Shown here piece after piece: positions 11,689 to 20,078 of a DNA stretch of 48,329 nucleotides (within the stretch, counting starts at the first letter, position 1; every line of letters begins with the position of its first letter). The position numbers were made by a program, and so were the translations under genes. The stretch is taken from contig CAMYOJ010000006.1 of assembly GCA_947259985.1 (NCBI GenBank), positions 88,613-136,941 on the forward strand. Reading direction: 5' to 3'. This stretch comes from an uncultured Woeseiaceae bacterium. Lineage in GTDB: Bacteria; Pseudomonadota; Gammaproteobacteria; Steroidobacterales; Woeseiaceae. The notes under the pieces were generated by a model, which searched no databases, was not told the origin of the DNA, and saw nothing but the letters and a program-made list of their open reading frames with translations.

Positions 11689-12505
11689 GGTCCTGCTGCC
11701 AGCTGCCTCGGCACTGTTGTTGGTGGCCTGCGCGGGCAGCAGCATCCGGGGCGACGGCCCGCCAGGCAGCAACAGGATACCCGATCTGCCCCCCGATCCG
11801 GTGCCACGCCCGGAAGCACGCAGCAAGTACGGAAACGGCCCCGTCTACGAAGTGCTCGGCAAGCGTTACACGGTCATGCCGACGAGCGCAGGGTATCGCG
11901 AACGCGGCGTTGCTTCATGGTACGGAAAGAAATTTCACGGCAACCTGACCTCGAACCGCGAGGTCTACGACATGTACGAGATGACGGCAGCGCACAAGAC
12001 CCTGCCGCTGCCGACCTACGTGCGCGTTCGCAACCTGCAGAACGACCGCAGCATCGTCGTGCGCGTAAACGACCGCGGCCCGTTCGTGCACAACCGCATC
12101 ATCGACCTGTCGTATGCCGCTGCCATGAAACTCGATATGGTCCGCGACGGCACGGGCCTCGTCGAGGTAACGGCAATCAACTTCGATGGACCCACGGGTG
12201 ACCGCCCAACGAGGCGAGTGACCCCGGCGCAGCCCGCGCCGCCCCGGGAAGCGGCGGCTCGTGAACAGGCCCACCGCATATTCGTCCAGGTCGGGGCATT
12301 TGGCGACCGCGCCAATGCCGAGCGCCGGCTGGCATTGTTGTCGGCCTCGGGAATTGCCAACGGTTTCATCCACGAAGACCGTTCCACCGATCCGGCGTTG
12401 CTCAGGGTTCGCATCGGCCCCGTGGCGAACGTGATCCAGTACGACATTCTCGTCGAGGAGCTTGAGAACATCGGCATTATGGATCCCTACCTGATAGCTG
12501 AATAG
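11678..12505 (+). CDS. rlpA: RlpA-family septal ring lytic transglycosylase, lipoprotein
   Basis: The 275-residue protein starts with a lipoprotein signal whose lipobox is LVAC (C18). A double-psi beta-barrel follows at about residues 73-170, with GVASWYGKKFHG, TAAHKTLPLPT and VRVNDRGPF, the catalytic RlpA core. A SPOR domain sits at the C-terminus (about 205-275; FVQVGAFGDRANAERR), which targets denuded septal glycan. RlpA is an outer-membrane lipoprotein that helps daughter cell separation. The start overlaps the end of mltB by 11 bases. The following dacA gene is 59 bases away behind a small hairpin. Confidence 0.95.
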   Translation: MQLRVLLPAASALLLVACAGSSIRGDGPPGSNRIPDLPPDPVPRPEARSKYGNGPVYEVLGKRYTVMPTSAGYRERGVASWYGKKFHGNLTSNREVYDMYEMTAAHKTLPLPTYVRVRNLQNDRSIVVRVNDRGPFVHNRIIDLSYAAAMKLDMVRDGTGLVEVTAINFDGPTGDRPTRRVTPAQPAPPREAAAREQAHRIFVQVGAFGDRANAERRLALLSASGIANGFIHEDRSTDPALLRVRIGPVANVIQYDILVEELENIGIMDPYLIAE

Positions 12506-12514
12506 CTTCAATTT

Positions 12515-12533
12515 GCGGCGTACAATACGCCGC
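12515..12533 (+). promoter_or_regulatory. Perfect hairpin with embedded TACAAT between rlpA and dacA
   Basis: GCGGCGTA and TACGCCGC form an 8-bp perfect inverted repeat with a CAA loop, ten bases after the rlpA stop. No T-tract follows on either strand, so it is not a standard intrinsic terminator. The centre contains TACAAT (12521-12526), a possible -10 element for a dacA-proximal promoter. It could instead be an mRNA stability or processing hairpin. Confidence 0.35.
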
Positions 12534-12564
12534 CACACGATTTAACCGCCCCTGAAGAGGCCCC

Positions 12565-13704
12565 ATGTTGCAACGATTCGTATTTACGCTCGCCGCCTTG
12601 TTATTGACCGTATCGGTCTGCTTCGCACAGGTGATGCCGGCGCCCGCCCCACCGATCATCGGTGCCAAGAGTTATCTCGTCATCGACAACAAGACCGGTC
12701 ATGAGCTGGCGTCGCTCGATCCCGATGCGCCCCTTGCGCCCGCCAGCCTGACCAAGATCATGACGACCTACGTCGTCTTCCACGCATTACACCAGGGCCA
12801 GGTCCAGCTCGAAGATGAGGTTACGATCAGCGAAAAAGCCTGGCGCACAGAAGGCTCGCGTATGTTCGTCGAGGTGGGCACGCGCGTATCGATCCAGGAC
12901 CTGCTACTCGGCATGATCGTGCAATCGGGCAACGACGCCAGCGTCGCGCTCGCCGAGCACATCGCGGGCACCGAGAGTGTATTCGCCGAACTCATGAATC
13001 AGTACGCGGCGAAACTCGGCATGCATTCGAGCCATTTCATCAACGCGACAGGCTTGCCCGCCGAAGGTCACACGACTACGGCACGCGACCTCGCCACGCT
13101 GGCGCGGGCGATGATCACGGAATTCCCCGACTACTACGCCTGGCATTCGGTCAAGGAGTTCACGTACAACGACATCAAGCAAAGCAATCGTAACTCCCTG
13201 CTCTGGCGCGATGCATCGGTCGATGGGCTCAAGACGGGTCACACCGAGGATGCGGGCTACTGCCTCGTTTCGTCGGCCGAGCGCGGCAACATGCGCATCG
13301 TCGCGGTCGTGCTGGGCACGTCCAGCACCAAAGCGCGAACAGATGGCAGCCAGGCTCTGCTCAACTACGGTTTCCGTTTTTTCGAAACCCGATTGCTGTA
13401 CAAGGCCGGCGAGGAAGTAACCACGGCGCGTGTCTGGAAATCGGCCAATGAAAACTCGCGCCTCGGTGTGCTCGAGGACCTCTACATCACGGTACGACGC
13501 GGCGCTTACGATCAGCTCGAGTCGACGCTCGATATTCCGGCGATCGTCGAAGCCCCGGTAGCTGCCGGGCAGCCTGTCGCCGAACTGAAAATAAAGCTCG
13601 GCGAAGAAGAGGTACTCAGTGAGCCTTTACGCGCACTCGACGACAACCCGACAGGATCGTTCTGGCAGCGAACGCGCGACAGTGTGAGTCTCTGGTTCGA
13701 GTAG
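12565..13704 (+). CDS. dacA: D-alanyl-D-alanine carboxypeptidase (PBP5/6 type)
   Basis: The 379-residue low-molecular-weight penicillin-binding protein removes the terminal D-Ala from pentapeptide stems in the periplasm. A signal peptide occupies about residues 1-21. The catalytic motifs are S61-L-T-K64, S121-G-N and K223-T-G. After the peptidase domain comes the all-beta PBP5 C-terminal domain, and the last helix (FWQRTRDSVSLWFE) is the amphipathic membrane anchor of this class. A strong GAGG ribosome binding site precedes the ATG. The order rlpA-dacA-ybeD-lipB is the one known from enterobacteria. Confidence 0.96.
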   Translation: MLQRFVFTLAALLLTVSVCFAQVMPAPAPPIIGAKSYLVIDNKTGHELASLDPDAPLAPASLTKIMTTYVVFHALHQGQVQLEDEVTISEKAWRTEGSRMFVEVGTRVSIQDLLLGMIVQSGNDASVALAEHIAGTESVFAELMNQYAAKLGMHSSHFINATGLPAEGHTTTARDLATLARAMITEFPDYYAWHSVKEFTYNDIKQSNRNSLLWRDASVDGLKTGHTEDAGYCLVSSAERGNMRIVAVVLGTSSTKARTDGSQALLNYGFRFFETRLLYKAGEEVTTARVWKSANENSRLGVLEDLYITVRRGAYDQLESTLDIPAIVEAPVAAGQPVAELKIKLGEEEVLSEPLRALDDNPTGSFWQRTRDSVSLWFE

Positions 13705-13706
13705 TC

Positions 13707-13970
13707 ATGTCCGAAGAGTCCGCACTCCAGTTCCCATGCGAGTTCCCGATCAAGATGATGGGACGGGACACGCCCGAGTTTCGCTCGACGGCACGCTTGC
13801 TCGTAGAGAATCATGTGGGCGTCGTCGGCGACGAACGGGTGCAGGCATCGACAAGCCGCAACGGACGCTTCGTCTCGGTCACGGTCACGATTACGGCGAC
13901 CAGCCAGCAACAGCTGGACGCCATCTACCAGGACGTAACCGCGCACGACGACGTATTGATGGCGCTATGA
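13707..13970 (+). CDS. ybeD: YbeD-family (DUF493) small ACT-like protein
   Basis: The 87-residue protein matches the YbeD family: FPCEFPIKMMGR near the N-terminus, then SRNGRFVSVTVTI and QLDAIYQDVTAHDDVLMAL. The fold resembles the ACT/ferredoxin-like regulatory domain; the molecular function is not established. It is consistently found between dacA and lipB, as here, and its stop overlaps the lipB start (ATGA), pointing to coupled translation and perhaps a link to lipoate metabolism. Confidence 0.92.
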   Translation: MSEESALQFPCEFPIKMMGRDTPEFRSTARLLVENHVGVVGDERVQASTSRNGRFVSVTVTITATSQQQLDAIYQDVTAHDDVLMAL

Positions 13971-14578
13971 AGACCAGCTTTCTCGGCCGGCAGGAATACG
14001 TGCCTCTGTGGCGCGCAATGCAGGAATTCACCGACGAGCGTAACGAGTCGACGCCGGACGAGATCTGGTTCTGCGAACACCCGCCCGTATTCACGATGGG
14101 CCTCAATGCGAGCAAGGAACACCTTCTCACGCCGGGCGACATCCCGGTCGTGCAAATAGACCGCGGCGGCCAGGTGACCTATCACGGGCCGGGCCAGCTT
14201 ATGGTCTATCCGTTGATCGACATTCGGCGCGCCAACATCGGGGTGCGCAAGCTCGTCACTGCACTCGAGCAGAGCGTCGTCGACCTGGCGGCGGAATACG
14301 ATGTCGAAGCTGCGGCGCGACCGGACGCGCCGGGCGTTTATGTTGACGGTGACAAGCTCGCAAGCGTTGGCTTGAGAATCAGGCGCGGCGCGAGCTTTCA
14401 CGGCATGGCGCTCAACGTAGACGCTGACCTCGAACCCTTCTCGAGAATCAACCCTTGCGGCTACGCCGAACTTGAGATGACGGACCTGCACCGGCTCGGC
14501 ATCGAGTTACAACTCGAAGAAGCATCGGACAAGCTGCTACCGCATTTCCTGGAGCACCTGGGAATGTCGATCGAGTGA
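13967..14578 (+). CDS. lipB: Octanoyl-[acyl carrier protein]:protein N-octanoyltransferase LipB
   Basis: The 203-residue enzyme moves octanoyl groups from acyl carrier protein to lipoyl domains such as GcvH, the first step of lipoic acid assembly. Family motifs are RGGQVTYHGPGQLM, and the catalytic Lys/Cys dyad K130 (GDKLASVG) and C164 (INPCG). The start at 13967 overlaps ybeD as ATGA; the frame is open further upstream but that part is ybeD in another frame. LipA, the sulfur-inserting partner usually next door, is not in this window; a methyltransferase gene follows instead. Confidence 0.96.
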   Translation: MKTSFLGRQEYVPLWRAMQEFTDERNESTPDEIWFCEHPPVFTMGLNASKEHLLTPGDIPVVQIDRGGQVTYHGPGQLMVYPLIDIRRANIGVRKLVTALEQSVVDLAAEYDVEAAARPDAPGVYVDGDKLASVGLRIRRGASFHGMALNVDADLEPFSRINPCGYAELEMTDLHRLGIELQLEEASDKLLPHFLEHLGMSIE

Positions 14579-14597
14579 AGCGGATTCACTGTATCCG

Positions 14598-15119
14598 ATG
14601 ATGTTGATCTACTTGCTCGCGTTGGCGCTTGTTATTGTACCGGTCGCATTACTGTTCGCGCGCTTCGAATATCGTAAGCGCGGCAAGCTCAGCGTTCTCG
14701 GATTGTCGTTGCTGATCGCGATGATCTTCGTACCTAATCTCATGCTCGATTACGCTATAAAGTATGAAATGCCGAGTACGCCGCTGGACTATGTCGGCAT
14801 CCTCATCGGGGCTACAGGAACAGTGCTGTGCCTGGTCAGCATTGTCGCCTTCCGTTCGCCGCTAAAGGTCTTGTGTCTCGATGTCGGCAAGCTTGTCGCA
14901 AGAGGGCCCTACCGGTGGAGCCGAAATCCACAATACATTGGCTTTTTCATGTTCTTGTCGGGTTTTGCGCTCAACGACTGGTCCTGGTGGTGTGTGTTGA
15001 TACTGGCTATCGTTGCGTCCTACATGCACCTGTTGATTCTTGTGGAAGAAGAGCACCTGATCCGTACGTTTGGCGAACCGTATGCCGAATATTGCCGTAC
15101 TGTCCCGCGCTACTTGTAG
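14598..15119 (+). CDS. Isoprenylcysteine carboxyl methyltransferase-like (ICMT/PEMT) membrane protein
   Basis: The 173-residue protein has about four to five transmembrane helices and a C-terminal signature of the ICMT/phospholipid-methyltransferase group: LVARGPYRWSRNPQYIGFF, then EEEHLIRTFGEPYAEYCRTVPRYL (read as EEEHLIRTFGEPY followed by CRTVPRYL). These residues form the SAM-binding site in that family. The substrate cannot be deduced; bacterial members methylate diverse lipids or small molecules. Codon use is visibly less GC-biased than in lipB (more TTG, GTT, ATA, AAA), hinting at later acquisition. It is nine bases upstream of the cysteine-synthase-like gene, whose AGGTGA ribosome binding site overlaps its stop, so the two form one unit. 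Confidence 0.8.
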   Translation: MMLIYLLALALVIVPVALLFARFEYRKRGKLSVLGLSLLIAMIFVPNLMLDYAIKYEMPSTPLDYVGILIGATGTVLCLVSIVAFRSPLKVLCLDVGKLVARGPYRWSRNPQYIGFFMFLSGFALNDWSWWCVLILAIVASYMHLLILVEEEHLIRTFGEPYAEYCRTVPRYL

Positions 15120-15128
15120 GTGAATTGA

Positions 15129-16064
15129 ATGGCAGAACGCACAAACGTCCTCGACTCCATCGGCAAGACGCCGCTGGTGGAACTGAAGCGAATTGTTCCG
15201 CAGGATTTCGCTCGCGTATTCGTCAAGGTCGAGGGTCAGAACCCAACCGGTAGTATGAAGGACCGCATGGCGATTTCAGTGATTGACCGGGCGGCCGGGT
15301 CCGGTCGACTGAGTCCTTCGGGAAGCGTTGTCGAGTACACGGGTGGGAGTACGGGGACGTCCCTGGCATTTGTTTGTGCGGCCCGAGGGTACCCGATCAC
15401 TATCGTGACATCCGACGCATTCAGCCAGGAGAAGCGCGATCACATGCGTGCCCTTGGCGCCACGGTCATCGATATCGAGAGCGACCGTGGTCGGACGACC
15501 AAAGAGTTGATCCAGACCATGATCGCCAGGGCTGCCGAGCTGAGTTCTTCGCCCGATGTGTTCTTCGCAGATCAATTCAACAATCCCGACGCCGCAGCCG
15601 GCTACATACCGCTGGCAGACGAAATCTGGATACAAACCCGGGGCAAAGTGGACGCTTTCGTGCAGTCGGTAGGCACCGCCCAGTGCATTCTGGGAGTAGC
15701 GGGAATTCTTCGACAGCAGAATCCGGACATCGAGATCGTCGCGGTCGAACCCGCCGAATCTCCAGTGCTGAGCGGCGGAGCTCCGGGTTCCCACAGGATT
15801 GAAGGCGTTGGGCCCGGCTTTGTGCCACCACTTTGGACCGACGAGATTGCCGATGAAATCCTGTTGGTGTCGACTGATGAGGCGAAAGCAATGGCCCGCC
15901 GACTGGCCAGGGAAGAGGCGCTGTTCGCAGGGGCGTCCGCGGGCGGCAATGTCGTAGCCGCCCTCCGAGTTGCCGAGCGCCTGGACCCTGGAAAAAATGT
16001 CGTGACCTTGCTTTGCGACTCGGGTCTGAAGTACCTGTCTACCGATCTGTACTCAAAGCGATAA
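15129..16064 (+). CDS. PLP-dependent cysteine synthase-like enzyme
   Basis: The 311-residue fold-type II PLP enzyme resembles O-acetylserine sulfhydrylase and cystathionine beta-synthase. The Schiff-base lysine is K44 in NPTGSMKDR. The substrate loop reads TGGSTG where CysK usually has TSGNTG, and the phosphate-binding loop is SVGTAQC rather than GTGGT, so it belongs to a divergent subfamily and its real substrate may not be O-acetylserine. C-terminal GASAGGNVVAALRVAERL and TLLCDSGLKYLST are typical of that subgroup. It is paired with the membrane methyltransferase upstream, and it converges on murU with only two bases between the stops. Confidence 0.82.
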   Translation: MAERTNVLDSIGKTPLVELKRIVPQDFARVFVKVEGQNPTGSMKDRMAISVIDRAAGSGRLSPSGSVVEYTGGSTGTSLAFVCAARGYPITIVTSDAFSQEKRDHMRALGATVIDIESDRGRTTKELIQTMIARAAELSSSPDVFFADQFNNPDAAAGYIPLADEIWIQTRGKVDAFVQSVGTAQCILGVAGILRQQNPDIEIVAVEPAESPVLSGGAPGSHRIEGVGPGFVPPLWTDEIADEILLVSTDEAKAMARRLAREEALFAGASAGGNVVAALRVAERLDPGKNVVTLLCDSGLKYLSTDLYSKR

Positions 16065-16066
16065 AC

Positions 16067-16738
16067 CTAATCTTCCCGAGGCAGATTCCTGCCTTCGTTG
16101 TCGAGCGCCGCGAGTCGCTCCGGCGTACCCACATCCGCCCAAACACCTTCGTAGACACTACCCGTGAGCTGTCCGGCGTCGGCCGCCTCGCGCAGCATCG
16201 GCACGATCGAGAATCGGCCCGCCTCGCAACGCTCGAAGAACTCGGGCCTGTAAATTGCGACGCCGCTGAACGTAAGATCATGCTTATTCCTGACACGTCC
16301 GTCCTGCAAACTGAAGTCGCCGCGGTCCCGGTATGATGGCGTCGGCACCAGCACGAGGTGACCTGTCGCATCGCCCGGCAGTTCAATCTCCGGCACCGGC
16401 ATGTCCGTGAGAATGTCGGCATTGACAACCAGGAACGGTTCACTACCCAGCATCGGCAGCGCCTTGTGAATACCGCCACCGGTTTCGAGAATGTTTTCGC
16501 CTTCCGGGCTGTAGGTGACGTCGAGCCCATAGCGAGCCCCCGAGCCGACACGATCGAGAATCTGCTCGCCGAGCCAGCCCAGGTTTATGACGACCTTGTC
16601 GATTCCGGCGTCGCGTACGTGCTGCAAGTGACGCTCGAGCAGGCTCCGCCCCTGGACTTCGACGAGCGACTTCGGCAGCTTGTCAGTCAATGGTCGCAGC
16701 CTTTCCCCGCGCCCGGCTGCGAGGATCATGGCTCTCAT
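16067..16738 (-). CDS. murU: N-acetylmuramate alpha-1-phosphate uridylyltransferase MurU
   Basis: The 223-residue nucleotidyltransferase starts MILAAGRGERLRPLT with PKSL after it, the nucleotide-binding signature of sugar-phosphate NTP transferases; NADILTDM holds the metal-binding aspartate. MurU makes UDP-MurNAc from MurNAc-1-phosphate and UTP, the last step of the recycling route that bypasses MurA and so lowers sensitivity to fosfomycin. The function is inferred mainly from its partner: it overlaps amgK by four bases and lies just upstream of lptD in the opposite direction, the arrangement known in Pseudomonas. Confidence 0.9.
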   Translation of the reverse strand: MRAMILAAGRGERLRPLTDKLPKSLVEVQGRSLLERHLQHVRDAGIDKVVINLGWLGEQILDRVGSGARYGLDVTYSPEGENILETGGGIHKALPMLGSEPFLVVNADILTDMPVPEIELPGDATGHLVLVPTPSYRDRGDFSLQDGRVRNKHDLTFSGVAIYRPEFFERCEAGRFSIVPMLREAADAGQLTGSVYEGVWADVGTPERLAALDNEGRNLPRED

Positions 16739-17739
16739 CGTTCGACACCGAATGCCGGCAAGACCTTACTTTCTATGAGCCCGACCAGAAATTCGAGCTC
16801 CTCATAGGAATCACCGAGCTCGACGATGTAAGAGAGCGTTCGTGGAATGTCGCCCAGGTAGCCTGCCTTGCCATCGCGATGATTGAGCCTGCAAAAGATA
16901 CCCGCCGCCTTGAGGTGTCGTTGCACGCCCATGAGTTCGAAGTGGCGCTGAAATACCGATTCGCTCAGGCCGCCCCGTTGCGACGCATCGAGTTGATGGT
17001 AGAACTGCAGCGCCCATTGCCAGACCCTTTCGGCCGGCCAGCGCACGTAACAGTCCTTGAGTAACGAAACGAGATCGTAGGTCAGTGGCCCTTCCACGGC
17101 ATCCTGAAAATCGAGGATGCCGGGGTTATTTTCGTCCGTGAGCATCAGATTGCGCGAGTGATAGTCGCGATGTACGAACACCTGCTCCTGGCTGAGCGCA
17201 TTCTCCACGAGCGTGTCGCAACAGGCTCTCCAGGCGTTGTCTTCGTCGTCGGAAAAATCCAGGCCCAGGTGCGTGCCGCACAGCCAGTCATGAAACAGTG
17301 ACAGTTCGAATCGCAGCAGCTTCTCGTCATAGGGCGGCAACAAGGACTGGTAGGCAACACCGCGGCGCTGCATCGTGACGAGCGCGGCGATCGCGTCGTC
17401 GTACAAGGGAGTCGCTTGCGCGGTGTCGCGCTGCAGTTCCGCGAGGTACTGGCGCGTGCCGAGGTCGCTCAACAGCAGGAATCCGTCGCGGAGATTCGCT
17501 TCGATGACCCGCGGGGCGTTCAGGTTCATCGCCTCGAGGTACCCTGCAATGCGCACGAACGGCAGGCAGTCCTCCTGCGGCGGTGGTGCATCCATCGCGA
17601 TGAAACTCTGCTTGGCATTCGCGAGTCGAAAATAGCGTCGAAAACTGGCGTCCTCGGACGCCCGCACCGGATCGCGGCCCGCGACGGCCTCGATCTTCTC
17701 AATCCATTCTTTTAACGCGGCCAAACGGGCATCGGCCAC
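16735..17739 (-). CDS. amgK: N-acetylmuramate/N-acetylglucosamine 1-kinase AmgK
   Basis: The 334-residue aminoglycoside-phosphotransferase-like kinase phosphorylates the anomeric position of MurNAc and GlcNAc. The catalytic loop is VHRDYHSRNLML (H-x-D with a downstream asparagine) and the metal-binding segment is GILDFQDAVEGPLTYD. The N-terminal ASFRRYFRL and later FIAMDAPP are conserved in AmgK. The start is GTG at 17739. Together with MurU it recycles MurNAc released by lytic transglycosylases such as the MltB encoded here. It is divergent from lptD over a short shared promoter region. Confidence 0.92.
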   Translation of the reverse strand: MADARLAALKEWIEKIEAVAGRDPVRASEDASFRRYFRLANAKQSFIAMDAPPPQEDCLPFVRIAGYLEAMNLNAPRVIEANLRDGFLLLSDLGTRQYLAELQRDTAQATPLYDDAIAALVTMQRRGVAYQSLLPPYDEKLLRFELSLFHDWLCGTHLGLDFSDDEDNAWRACCDTLVENALSQEQVFVHRDYHSRNLMLTDENNPGILDFQDAVEGPLTYDLVSLLKDCYVRWPAERVWQWALQFYHQLDASQRGGLSESVFQRHFELMGVQRHLKAAGIFCRLNHRDGKAGYLGDIPRTLSYIVELGDSYEELEFLVGLIESKVLPAFGVER

Positions 17740-17873
17740 GGCATGGGCGGTACTGATGTGTGATCTCCGTAACGCGTTGAAGCACCTCGAAAACTATGCG
17801 AAGGTAACAAATACTGGTCCTTATAACACCCCGGCCCGTTTTGCTTCGGCCGCAACCTGATCCGATAAGCGAT

Positions 17874-20072
17874 TTGACTGCGAAACACATGTTTCTTGCT
17901 TGCGGCCTGCTGGCTGCCACGCATGCCCACGGAGCGGATCCCCTGGCTTGCGAGACAACGGTCGGCGAGCCGATCGACGTAGGGCCTTCAATGGCCGAAA
18001 CTGCGCCCGATGACCCCAACACGCTCGTGTTCGAGGCCGGCCGCCTCGAGGCTCAGCTCGGCGAAGAGCCAACAGCAACGATGAGCGACGGGGTTATGCT
18101 GCGCCAGGCCGACAAACTTGCCGGCGCGGATACGGCGCGATTCGATACACAAGGGCGCGCCATGTATCTGGAAGGCAATGTGCGCTTCGAAGACACGAGC
18201 ACGAAGATCATCAGCGACTCGGCACAGCTCGCGTACGAGTCGGGGCAGATCCGCTTCGATGGCGCCGAGTTCTCGCTCACGGAAAGCGCCTCGCGAGGCG
18301 CGGCCGACGTGCTGGAGATCAACCAGAGTGGTGAACTTATTCTCGAAGGGGTCGAATACACGACCTGTCCGCCCGGCTCTGAAGACTGGCTGTTGCAGGG
18401 CGACTCGATCAAGCTCGATACGGTCGAAGGCACCGGCAAAGCGAGAGGCGTAAAACTCAGGTTCAAGGGTGTGCCGATTTTGTATTCACCCTACCTGTCG
18501 TTTCCAATTGGCGATGCGAGGAAGTCCGGCATCCTGACACCAGAGTTCGGCAGTGCCGGCCGAAATGGCAACGAGATCCGGGTACCGTTCTACTGGAACA
18601 TCGCACCAAACTACGATGCGACGGTCACAACACGAATGCTCACAGACCGCGGCATGCAACTCGGAGCCGTGTTTCGTTACCTGACGCCGCGCAACCTGGG
18701 TTCGATTTCTGGCGACTGGCTGCCGGACGACGACATTCTCAACGAAACCCGCCACCAGGTAAATTTCGAGCATCGCACACTGTTCGAAAACGGCTGGCGC
18801 AACCGCACCAATTACCGCGAAGTGTCAGACAGCCAGTACTTCGAAGACCTGGGCGGCAGCCTGAGCGTCTCCAGTCTCACGCATCTCGATCGCAGCATGA
18901 TCTTCGACTACTTTACGGACAATGTGTCTCTGCTTGGCCGCGTGCAGGATTACCAGACCATCGACGCCGCGATTCAGCCCGATGACGAACCTTACCGTCG
19001 CATGCCGCAACTGCTTGCCAGCGCCTCGTGGTCCCGTAGTTTCCTGCGCCTTGGCATCGATGGCGAGATCGTCAACTTCGATCGCGACGTCGGCACGACG
19101 GGCTGGCGATTGAACGTGGCGCCAACGGTCGAAGTGCCAATTACAAGGCCGGGCTGGTTTATCACGCCATCGGTATCACTTGACCACACGCGCTACGAAC
19201 TGGACGACACGGCGCCCGGGCAGGAGGCGGACCCGACGCGGACTGTACCGATCGCGAGTCTCGATACGGGCATGGTGCTCGAGCGGCTCATGCAAAACAG
19301 CAGCCGTGTACAGACGATCGAGCCGCGGCTTCTATACGTCAACATCCCGTTCGAAGACCAGGACAACCTGCCCGTCTTCGACACGATTGAACCCGATATC
19401 AATCTCGTGCAATTGTTTCGTAAGAACCGTTTCCTCGGCCCCGATCGCATCGGCGACACCGAGCAGATCAGTCTTGGCATAACGTCGCGTATTCTCGACG
19501 TCTCCTCGGGGCGCGAACTCATGACGGCAACCGTCGGCCAGACGCGTTACTTTGGCGATCGTGACGTTACGCTGCCAGGAACGTCCGCGGAGACGCTCGA
19601 CGAGTCCGATTACATCGCGCAAGTCCGCTTCCTCGTATGGGAAAACATCAACTTCGATTTCGGCCATCAATGGGCACCCGGCCAGGACGGCACAGCCAAG
19701 TCCGAGGCGCGCCTGCAGTACCGTCCTGCCACCAACAAGATCCTCAACCTCGCCTACCGCTTCCGGCGGGACTCGCTCGAACAAGGCGACTTGTCATGGT
19801 CGTGGCCCGTCAGCACACAGTGGAACTTCGTCGGACGCTACAACTTCTCCTTCCGCGACGAAGAGGTGCTCGAGCAGTTCTTTGGACTCGAGTACGAAAG
19901 CTGTTGCTGGGGACTCAGACTCGTATCGCGCAAACATATCTCCACGCGCGATGGAACTCGCGATTCTTCGTTCGGTCTGCAATTGGTACTGAAAGGGATG
20001 GCGAGCGTCGGCACAGCTGCTGACAAGCTCCTCGAACGTGGTATTCTTGGCTATTCTGCAGATCTCCGGTAG
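17874..20072 (+). CDS. lptD: LPS-assembly outer membrane protein LptD
   Basis: LptD is the outer-membrane barrel that inserts lipopolysaccharide into the outer leaflet. An N-terminal OstA/LptA-like domain (about residues 45-190) is followed by a large beta-barrel. The cysteines needed for its two non-consecutive disulfides are all present: one in PLACET, one in TTCPPG and the adjacent pair in ESCCWG near the C-terminus. The start is uncertain: TTG at 17841, TTG at 17874 or ATG at 17889. 17874 is chosen because it gives a signal peptide with a charged n-region (TAKH) before FLACGLLAATHAHGA. A possible -10 element TATAAC is at 17822-17827, which would make 17841 nearly leaderless. surA follows after six bases. 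Confidence 0.95.
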   Translation: MTAKHMFLACGLLAATHAHGADPLACETTVGEPIDVGPSMAETAPDDPNTLVFEAGRLEAQLGEEPTATMSDGVMLRQADKLAGADTARFDTQGRAMYLEGNVRFEDTSTKIISDSAQLAYESGQIRFDGAEFSLTESASRGAADVLEINQSGELILEGVEYTTCPPGSEDWLLQGDSIKLDTVEGTGKARGVKLRFKGVPILYSPYLSFPIGDARKSGILTPEFGSAGRNGNEIRVPFYWNIAPNYDATVTTRMLTDRGMQLGAVFRYLTPRNLGSISGDWLPDDDILNETRHQVNFEHRTLFENGWRNRTNYREVSDSQYFEDLGGSLSVSSLTHLDRSMIFDYFTDNVSLLGRVQDYQTIDAAIQPDDEPYRRMPQLLASASWSRSFLRLGIDGEIVNFDRDVGTTGWRLNVAPTVEVPITRPGWFITPSVSLDHTRYELDDTAPGQEADPTRTVPIASLDTGMVLERLMQNSSRVQTIEPRLLYVNIPFEDQDNLPVFDTIEPDINLVQLFRKNRFLGPDRIGDTEQISLGITSRILDVSSGRELMTATVGQTRYFGDRDVTLPGTSAETLDESDYIAQVRFLVWENINFDFGHQWAPGQDGTAKSEARLQYRPATNKILNLAYRFRRDSLEQGDLSWSWPVSTQWNFVGRYNFSFRDEEVLEQFFGLEYESCCWGLRLVSRKHISTRDGTRDSSFGLQLVLKGMASVGTAADKLLERGILGYSADLR

Positions 20073-20078
20073 CAAAAC

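Noticed and set aside
14574-14590. Inverted repeat AGTGAA/TTCACT around the lipB stop
   Set aside because: Only 6 bp with a 5-base loop and no T-tract; too weak to call a terminator or operator.
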